Assembly (NCBI GenBank): GCA_964586835.1
Contig: CAZPIC010000039.1
Coordinates: 1 to 17,686 of the forward strand
Direction of reading: 5' to 3'
DNA length: 17,686 nucleotides
Origin: CAZLYF01 sp964586835
GTDB taxonomy: Bacteria; Bacillota; Clostridia; Christensenellales; Aristaeellaceae
The position numbers and the translations under genes were made by a program. The notes beneath the pieces are model-generated. The model was not told the DNA's origin. It ran no database searches and saw only the letters and a list, made by a program, of their open reading frames with translations. Of the stretch, positions 12,781 to 17,686 are shown one piece after another; position 1 is the first letter of the stretch, and every line of letters begins with the position of its first letter.

Positions 12781-14208
12781 ATGAGGAAAACAAGGATCGT
12801 CTGTACGCTTGGGCCGTCGACGGACGACCCTGCCGTGTTGCGCGAGATGCTGGAAGCGGGCATGAGTGTGGCGCGGTTTAACTTCTCCCACGGCACGCAC
12901 GACAGCCATGCCGCCATGTTTAGAAAGCTCAGCCATGTCGTCAACGAGATGGACCTGCATGTGGCGACCCTGCTTGACACCAGAGGGCCCGAGATCCGTC
13001 TCGGGCTTTTCCGTGGCGGAAAGGCCTTTCTTAAGCAGGATTCCCGGTTTATCCTGACAGCCAGGGAGCTGGAGGGGGACAGCGGCATCGCCTCGGTAAG
13101 CTATCCCGGGCTGCCGTCGGATCTGGGCGACTGCAAAAGGATCCTGCTTGACGACGGCCTGATTGAGCTGGAGGTCCTTGAGGTACAGGGAACGGAGATC
13201 GTCTGTCGCGTCGTTTCGGAAGGCGAGATTTCCGACAGAAAGGGAGTGAACGTGCCGGGTGCTCGGCTGTCCTTTCCTTATCTAAGCGAGGCGGACAGGG
13301 AAGACATCCTCTTTGGGATCCGGACAGGTTTTGATTATGTGGCCGCCTCCTTCGCCAGAACCAGGGAGGACATCCTCGCCGTGCGCGAGCTGCTGGACAG
13401 CAACGGTGGCGGACATGTCCGCGTAATCGCCAAGATCGAAAACGCTGAGGGCGTTGCCAACATCCGGGAGATCATCAAAGTCTGCGATGCGGTCATGATC
13501 GCCAGGGGCGATATGGGCGTGGAGATAGACTTTGAGGACATCCCCGTACTTCAAAAACGCATCATCAAGGCCGCTATCCTGGCGGGAAAACAGGTCATCA
13601 CGGCGACGCAGATGCTGGAGAGCATGGTGACCCATCCCAGGCCTACGCGGGCGGAAATCACGGACGTCGCCAATGCGATCTATGACGGGACCAGCGCGAT
13701 CATGCTGTCGGGAGAGACGGCAAGCGGAAGGTATCCTGTAGAATCCGTCCGCACCATGGCCCGCATTGCCGAACGAGCGGAGATGGATATCGACTACGCC
13801 GGCCGCTTCTTCTCCCGGGGCATCAGCGACGCGTCGCACGATATCACCGATGCCATTTCGCACGCCACCTGTTTGATTGCCTATAATCTGGGTGCGACAG
13901 CGATCGTTACGGTCACTAAAAGCGGGAGCACCGCCAAGATGATCAGCCGCTTCAGGCCGGATATCCCCATCATCGCCTGTACACCTGACGCGGCGACGCT
14001 CAGACAACTCTCCCTGTCGTGGGGGGTCACCGCGCTGCCGGTTGCTGAGGAACAGGTGACCGACGTACTCTTTGACAAGGTCACCAGCGCTGCGCTGCGC
14101 TCCGGGCTTGTCAAGCCTGGGGAAATCATCGTAATGACGGCGGGCGTCCCCCTCGCCCTTCCGGGAACCACGAATCTGATCCGGGTGGTTAGGGCGGGTG
14201 TCCCATAG
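12781..14208 (+). CDS. pyk: Pyruvate kinase
   Basis: The ATG at 12781 (475 aa, MRKTRIVCTLGPSTDDPAVL) follows GGTGGAGG by 8 bases and gives the usual family length. The enzyme transfers phosphate from phosphoenolpyruvate to ADP, making ATP and pyruvate at the end of glycolysis (EC 2.7.1.40). Visible signatures include ARFNFSHG near residue 31 (substrate Arg and Asn), LDTRGPEIRLG (the metal/K+ loop, where the retained Glu suggests a K+-dependent enzyme), VRVIAKIENAEGVANI with the catalytic Lys, MIARGDMGVEI near 240, and ITATQMLESM. The C-terminal regulatory domain (ISHATCLIAYNLGATAIVTV, ending TTNLIRVVRAGVP) is complete. It lacks the extra phosphohistidine-like domain found in some Bacillus enzymes. 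No phosphofructokinase gene adjoins it here, unlike many Firmicutes where pfkA-pyk are paired. Its own promoter lies directly upstream. Confidence 0.97.
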   Translation: MRKTRIVCTLGPSTDDPAVLREMLEAGMSVARFNFSHGTHDSHAAMFRKLSHVVNEMDLHVATLLDTRGPEIRLGLFRGGKAFLKQDSRFILTARELEGDSGIASVSYPGLPSDLGDCKRILLDDGLIELEVLEVQGTEIVCRVVSEGEISDRKGVNVPGARLSFPYLSEADREDILFGIRTGFDYVAASFARTREDILAVRELLDSNGGGHVRVIAKIENAEGVANIREIIKVCDAVMIARGDMGVEIDFEDIPVLQKRIIKAAILAGKQVITATQMLESMVTHPRPTRAEITDVANAIYDGTSAIMLSGETASGRYPVESVRTMARIAERAEMDIDYAGRFFSRGISDASHDITDAISHATCLIAYNLGATAIVTVTKSGSTAKMISRFRPDIPIIACTPDAATLRQLSLSWGVTALPVAEEQVTDVLFDKVTSAALRSGLVKPGEIIVMTAGVPLALPGTTNLIRVVRAGVP

Positions 14209-14289
14209 GCTGAGTCGAGTTCCCTGTACAGGAGGCCCTTTCGCCGGCGGGCAACGCGCTTGCGCCCTCAAGTCTTTCAGGGCTGTGGT

Positions 14290-14318
14290 TTGAAGCGCGT
14301 AGACTCTGCTGGTATAAT
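14290..14318 (+). promoter_or_regulatory. Extended -10 promoter for the sugar-kinase-like gene
   Basis: TTGAAG (14290-14295) and a perfect TATAAT (14313-14318) are exactly 17 bases apart, with TG one base before the -10. The start near 14325 gives a leader of about 55 bases ending in GGGAGG. The gene is therefore probably transcribed on its own as well as by any read-through from pyk, after which no convincing terminator was seen. Confidence 0.8.
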
Positions 14319-14379
14319 CACCGCAATCTCTGCAAAGAGAATGAAGCGTCCGAACAGGAAACGCCGCGGGAGGACACGC

Positions 14380-15510
14380 ATGCCATACGATCAAATCAAG
14401 GACGTGTTGCCGCATTTTCGTTTCGAGGGCAGGTATCACTGTGCGGAGGAACTCGTCAGTGGCAATGTCAACCATACCTACCTGCTGGAATATCGGGACG
14501 GTCCAAGGTGTCTGCGCTATACATTGCAGCATATCAATACCTATGTGTTTAAAAAACCCTGGGATGTCATGCACAACATCGCGCTTGTCACCGAGCACCT
14601 CAGGAGACGGCTTGCAAGCGAGGGCCGGGATCCTAAACGGCGGGTCCTTGAGCTGGTAAAGACATGGGACGGGCTACACCTGCATGAGGATGCCTCTGGA
14701 AGCGCATGGAGGGCGTATCTGTATATCTCCGACGCCATTGCTCTGGACAGCGTTGATACCCTTGGAAAAATGCAGGAGATAGGCAGAGGCTTCGGGGCCT
14801 TCCAGAGGCTGCTTTCCGATTTTCCGGCTGAAAGCCTTCGCGTTCCTATCCCGGATTTTCACGACACCATCAAACGCTTTGAGAGCTTTCAACGATCGGT
14901 AACAGAGGATAGGGCGGCCAGGGTGGGGACTGCAGCGGAGGAAATCCGCTTCCTGGTTGAGCGCCGTGGCATGATGGGCGAGATCGTACAGTTGCTGGCT
15001 AAGGGCGCTTTGCCCCTGCGCGTCACTCACAACGACACAAAGTCCAATAATGTTCTGATCGATACGCGCACGGGCGAGGCCCTGTGCGTCATTGACCTGG
15101 ATACGGTCATGCCGGGATCCTCCCTGTATGACTATGGGGATGCCATTCGTTTTGGCGCTTCCACCAGCGCGGAGGACGAGCAGGATACGTCGCGCGTGAA
15201 GATTGATCTGAAAAAGACAGAAGCCTTCACAAGGGGCTTCATTGACGAGACAAACGGTTTTTTGTCGGAGGAAGAGCTCAGGCGCCTGCCTTTGGGCATC
15301 CGGGTCATTACCTGTGAGCTGGCCATGCGCTTTTTGGCTGATTACCTAAACGGTGACGTCTATTTTAAGGTGAACAGGCCTGGGCATAACCTGATCAGAG
15401 CCCGGGCGCAAATGGCTTTGCTTGCGGATGTCGAGCGACACGGAACAGAGCTTGAACAGATGGTTCAATCGCTGATCGGGGCGGGAGTACACTCGGAAAA
15501 GGGCTCCTGA
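14380..15510 (+). CDS. APH-family kinase resembling N-acetylhexosamine 1-kinase
   Basis: The ATG at 14380 (376 aa, MPYDQIKDVLPHFRFEGRYH) has GGGAGG 6 bases upstream; the longer open frame starting at 14260 overlaps the promoter. The fold is that of aminoglycoside/choline-type phosphotransferases. An N-lobe carries SGNVNHTYLLEY and LRYTLQHINTYVFKKP, the catalytic loop is RVTHNDTKSNNVLID (Asp base, Asn), and the metal-binding segment is CVIDLDTVMPG. The run YGDAIRFGASTSAEDEQDTS after it closely resembles the NahK-type kinases that make N-acetylhexosamine 1-phosphate from GlcNAc or GalNAc. That family assignment is by recognition of motifs; the actual sugar is inferred. No lacto-N-biose phosphorylase or epimerase gene is adjacent, so this is not the Bifidobacterium lnp cluster. 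Its 3' end overlaps thiN on the other strand by 46 bases. Confidence 0.8.
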   Translation: MPYDQIKDVLPHFRFEGRYHCAEELVSGNVNHTYLLEYRDGPRCLRYTLQHINTYVFKKPWDVMHNIALVTEHLRRRLASEGRDPKRRVLELVKTWDGLHLHEDASGSAWRAYLYISDAIALDSVDTLGKMQEIGRGFGAFQRLLSDFPAESLRVPIPDFHDTIKRFESFQRSVTEDRAARVGTAAEEIRFLVERRGMMGEIVQLLAKGALPLRVTHNDTKSNNVLIDTRTGEALCVIDLDTVMPGSSLYDYGDAIRFGASTSAEDEQDTSRVKIDLKKTEAFTRGFIDETNGFLSEEELRRLPLGIRVITCELAMRFLADYLNGDVYFKVNRPGHNLIRARAQMALLADVERHGTELEQMVQSLIGAGVHSEKGS

Positions 15511-16145
15511 AACCCCTCCCCTTCCTCCACAAAGACGAGCAGGCTACCCTTTCTTACCTGGAGGAAGACCCTCTCTGACATGGCTTGATTGCTTACCCCC
15601 ACTGGGAAGTCTGCGCGCAGTTTGCCTTCGTCCAACGGGTAGACGAGCCCTATTAGCGTCACACCCGTGGAAACTTGAGACAGGCTGAAGACCGAGACCC
15701 TTGCACCTGTCCTTTGGCCCGAGAGCATGAGGCAGCTGTTGGTCACGACGTGGGCTGAAAAGCCGGGGGCGACGATGCTTGCCTGCAGCCTCTTCGCCGA
15801 CAATGCGGACAGAAGCTGAAGATTGGCGAAAAAGTGGTCGGGCCGGGAACCGGAAGCGCCATAGATCAGGAAGCGGCGGAACCCCCTGGCGAGACCAAAG
15901 CGTACACAAAGGACGATGTCCGTGTCGGCTTTCGCTCTTGGAAAACGTAGCGTTGGAAGGCGGCTTGGGGCCTGGTGGAGGGAGTCCATGTCGCCAATGA
16001 CGAGGGCGGGGTGAAGACCGATGGCTGCAAGAGCATCCGCGCCGCCATCAGCCGCGAGCAGGAGGTCCTGATGCAGCGGTCTTAAGCCACGGGCTGTAAA
16101 ATCCCCCGACCCGACGATGAAGCAACGTCCCCTGTTCAAGCCCAT
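15465..16145 (-). CDS. thiN: Thiamine pyrophosphokinase
   Basis: This 226-residue protein would transfer pyrophosphate from ATP to thiamine, giving thiamine diphosphate (EC 2.7.6.2). Motifs are LLLAADGGADALAAIGLHP near residue 30, LVIGDMDSL near 48-56, KADTDIVLCVRFGLARG (the TD substrate motif) and YGASGSRPDHFFANLQLLSA near 94-113. In most relatives that last motif reads GxxGGRxDH; here Ser replaces the second Gly and Pro precedes Asp-His. The C-terminal beta domain includes LSQVSTGVTLIGLVYPL and ends with VRKGSLLVFVEE. The ATG at 16145 is preceded by a run of seven Gs after GA, so the ribosome binding site is close; a TTG two codons later is an alternative. The gene is convergent with the kinase and divergent from radA. 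No TPP riboswitch was recognised upstream. Confidence 0.88.
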   Translation of the reverse strand: MGLNRGRCFIVGSGDFTARGLRPLHQDLLLAADGGADALAAIGLHPALVIGDMDSLHQAPSRLPTLRFPRAKADTDIVLCVRFGLARGFRRFLIYGASGSRPDHFFANLQLLSALSAKRLQASIVAPGFSAHVVTNSCLMLSGQRTGARVSVFSLSQVSTGVTLIGLVYPLDEGKLRADFPVGVSNQAMSERVFLQVRKGSLLVFVEEGEGFQEPFSECTPAPISD

Positions 16146-16166
16146 CCCCCCCTCGTTCTTGTAAAG

Positions 16167-16172
16167 AGTATA
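16167..16172 (-). promoter_or_regulatory. Candidate -10 element for thiN
   Basis: On the minus strand TATACT lies 22 bases upstream of the thiN ATG, and GTATAC is palindromic, so it can be read either way. The hexamer at the -35 position (GTCAGA) is poor. The intergenic space between thiN and radA is only 76 bases; no clear radA promoter could be picked out in it. Confidence 0.3.
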
Positions 16173-16221
16173 CCCTCATGGGAGAGGCTTCTGACCCTAT
16201 CGCGTGGAAAGGAGACACGAT

Positions 16222-17604
16222 TTGGCAAAACCCACCAGCATCTTTATCTGCTCGTCCTGTGGTTTTGAAACGACTCGGTGGTACGGAAAATGTCCGGGTT
16301 GCGAGGCCTGGAACACCCTGACGGAGACTGTCGCCAACGTAGCGCGCGCAGGGAGGGAGAAGCGCAAAAACCAGCGGGAAGGAACCGGCGCCTCCGTCAG
16401 CCGCATGAGTGATATCACAGCCAGCGACCGCACTTACCAGTCGACAGGGATCGGGGAGTTCGACCGTGTGCTGGGTGGCGGCATCGTGGAAGGATCTCTT
16501 TTGCTCGTAGGGGGAGAACCGGGTGTGGGGAAGAGCACCTTGTTGCTTCAGGCTTGTGGTGAAATGAGTCGGATGGGGAAAAGGGTTCTCTATATCAGCG
16601 GGGAGGAAAGCCCGCGTCAGATCAAGCTTCGCGCCAACCGTTTAGGGATCGGGCAAACGGACATCCACCTGCTGGCTGAGAATGCTGTGGACGCTGTCTC
16701 TCGGAATCTTGGCGAGCACGAGACGGACTGCGCCGTCATCGACTCGATCCAGACGATGTACCTTCCCGAGCTATCCAGCGCCCCCGGCAGCGTAAGCCAG
16801 GTGCGCGAATGCGCGTCGGTGTTCATGCGTCATGCGAAGACCACTGGATGCGCCGTGTTTCTGGTCGGACACGTTACCAAGGAGGGTGCCATTGCGGGTC
16901 CGAGGATCCTTGAGCACATGGTGGATGTGGTGCTGTATTTCGAAGGCGACTTCCAGCGTGAATACAGGTTGTTGCGCGCGGTCAAGAATCGTTACGGATC
17001 GGTCAACGAACTGGGCATCTTTGAAATGACGGGAGGGGGCATGCGGGCGGTGGAGAATGCCTCTGAGACGCTGCTTTCCATGCGAGCCAGGGAGACAAGC
17101 GGATCCGTGGTTTTCTGTGCGATGGAGGGAACTCGCCCCGTAATGGTAGACATCCAAGCGTTGGCTGTGCAGTCTGCCTTTGCGGCACCCAGGCGTACCG
17201 TCAATGGGATAGACCAGGGTCGGGTCGCCTTGCTGCTGGCGGTGCTTGAAAAACGGGCCGGCCTGCGGCTCTTTAACCAGGATGTGTTCATCAATGTGGC
17301 GGGCGGGCTGACGCTGGGGGAACCGGCGGCTGATCTGGCTGTCTGCCTTGCGGTGAGTTCCTCCCTGGCGGACAGATCTCTGCCTATGGACCTTGCGGCG
17401 ATCGGTGAGGTAGGCCTGGCAGGGGAGGTGCGCCCCGTCCCGCATATGGAAAGAAGGATCGCGGAATGCGTGCGTCTGGGCTATTCACGCATTGTGTGCC
17501 CGAGGGACCAGGTGGCGAGAAAACTCAAAGGGGAAGGGCTTCAGCTCAAAGCGGTCGCGACGCTGTCGCAGGCGATCGCCTGGGCGCATACGTCAGGATC
17601 CTGA
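16222..17604 (+). CDS. radA: DNA repair protein RadA (Sms)
   Basis: The TTG at 16222 (460 aa) is preferred: AAAGGAG stands 7 bases upstream, and the product then starts with the usual short AKPTSIFICSSCG, whereas the GTG at 16204 would place the ribosome binding site inside the gene. RadA is a hexameric RecA-like ATPase that drives branch migration and processing of recombination intermediates. Residues 10-27 hold the C4 zinc finger (CSSCG...CPGC). Walker A GGEPGVGKST sits at 97-106, Walker B in DCAVIDSIQT, and the RadA-specific KNRYG at 255-259 (usually KNRFG). The C-terminal Lon-protease-like domain includes LFNQDVFINVAGGLTLGEPA and a GEVGLAGEVRPV segment, without protease catalytic residues being expected. 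Length is normal. In many Firmicutes radA is followed by disA or a CarD-type gene, which here would lie beyond the window. Confidence 0.96.
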   Translation: MAKPTSIFICSSCGFETTRWYGKCPGCEAWNTLTETVANVARAGREKRKNQREGTGASVSRMSDITASDRTYQSTGIGEFDRVLGGGIVEGSLLLVGGEPGVGKSTLLLQACGEMSRMGKRVLYISGEESPRQIKLRANRLGIGQTDIHLLAENAVDAVSRNLGEHETDCAVIDSIQTMYLPELSSAPGSVSQVRECASVFMRHAKTTGCAVFLVGHVTKEGAIAGPRILEHMVDVVLYFEGDFQREYRLLRAVKNRYGSVNELGIFEMTGGGMRAVENASETLLSMRARETSGSVVFCAMEGTRPVMVDIQALAVQSAFAAPRRTVNGIDQGRVALLLAVLEKRAGLRLFNQDVFINVAGGLTLGEPAADLAVCLAVSSSLADRSLPMDLAAIGEVGLAGEVRPVPHMERRIAECVRLGYSRIVCPRDQVARKLKGEGLQLKAVATLSQAIAWAHTSGS

Positions 17605-17638
17605 CCCAGATTGCGAAAAAGAAATTCACGCAAAGGTA

Positions 17639-17667
17639 TTGACAGGGAAGGGGTGTAGTGGTAACCT
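17639..17667 (+). promoter_or_regulatory. Promoter at the right edge for an unseen downstream gene
   Basis: A perfect TTGACA (17639-17644) is followed by 17 bases and TAACCT (17662-17667), with TG one base before the -10. The start would be near 17674, so the first downstream gene begins outside the window. The match is strong at -35 and moderate at -10. Confidence 0.65.
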
Positions 17668-17686
17668 ATTCAGGCGCCCCAAAAAA

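Noticed and set aside
12550..12960. N-terminal extension of the oxidoreductase open frame
   Set aside because: It crosses the pyk promoter and the oxidoreductase's own promoter and ribosome binding site; the recognisable Rossmann start is at 12549.
14215..14275. Possible terminator after pyk (GGGC...GCCC)
   Set aside because: The stem is short with bulges and no T run follows.
13282..14598. 438-codon open frame antisense to pyruvate kinase
   Set aside because: It mirrors the codon pattern of pyk on the other strand, runs across the pyk promoter-proximal and terminal parts, and shows no recognisable domain or ribosome binding site.
17592..17605. Perfect palindrome GTCAGGATCCTGAC across the radA stop
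   Set aside because: It folds only to a 5-bp stem with a 4-base loop and no T run, so it is not a convincing terminator; a single occurrence gives no other meaning.
1..17686. CRISPR arrays, transposases, tRNA or rRNA genes, prophage genes
   Set aside because: No regularly spaced repeats, transposase motifs, cloverleaf-like segments or ribosomal RNA sequence were noticed on either strand.

Overview
The window reads as chromosomal DNA of a moderately high-GC, Clostridia-like Firmicute. Supporting signs are AGGAGG-type ribosome binding sites, GTG and TTG starts, an exporter set of adaptor, ATPase and FtsX-type permease without a visible TolC partner, and sigma-A-type promoters. Rows counted by hand run at about 57-60% G+C in the body of the window. 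The first ~420 bases fall to 35-43% and the lipoprotein gene at 854-1774 to roughly 45-53%. Finer taxonomy is not supported, and a didermic relative cannot be excluded because the oligopeptide-binding protein lacks a lipobox.

Left edge (1-1860): an AT-rich stretch carries a very strong minus-strand promoter driving a short, prematurely ended helix-turn-helix gene. Next comes a decayed 3' end of an FtsX/MacB-type permease (641-828), then a lipoprotein CHAP/NlpC-like amidase with a C-terminal peptidoglycan-binding domain. Region 1875-5369 (minus) is a compact MacA-MacB-like (YknXYZ-like) export operon: adaptor, ATPase, permease. The decayed permease tail on the far side of the amidase gene is collinear with the tail of this intact permease, so the locus has been duplicated and rearranged.

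Region 5583-11319 (minus) is a five-gene oligopeptide/dipeptide importer operon in the order oppB-oppC-oppD-oppF-oppA. It closes with a clear intrinsic terminator (5533-5566) that separates it from the export operon. Region 11587-12549 (minus) is a Gfo/Idh/MocA oxidoreductase, divergent from pyruvate kinase (12781-14208, plus); each has a recognisable promoter in the shared intergenic region. A sugar-kinase-like phosphotransferase of the N-acetylhexosamine kinase type (14380-15510, plus) has its own extended -10 promoter and overlaps the 3' end of the convergent thiamine pyrophosphokinase gene by 46 bp. radA (16222-17604, plus) follows, and a promoter at the right edge points out of the window at an unseen gene.

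Most of the window is ordinary metabolism and transport. I found no CRISPR array, transposase, prophage, tRNA or rRNA, and no convincing new defence or biosynthetic system. The places worth a second look are the 0-2 kb segment (broken HTH gene with an intact promoter, permease relic, composition-shifted amidase gene beside an exporter) and a few atypical proteins: a lipobox-less OppA, an OppC with an enlarged external loop, and a long adaptor.
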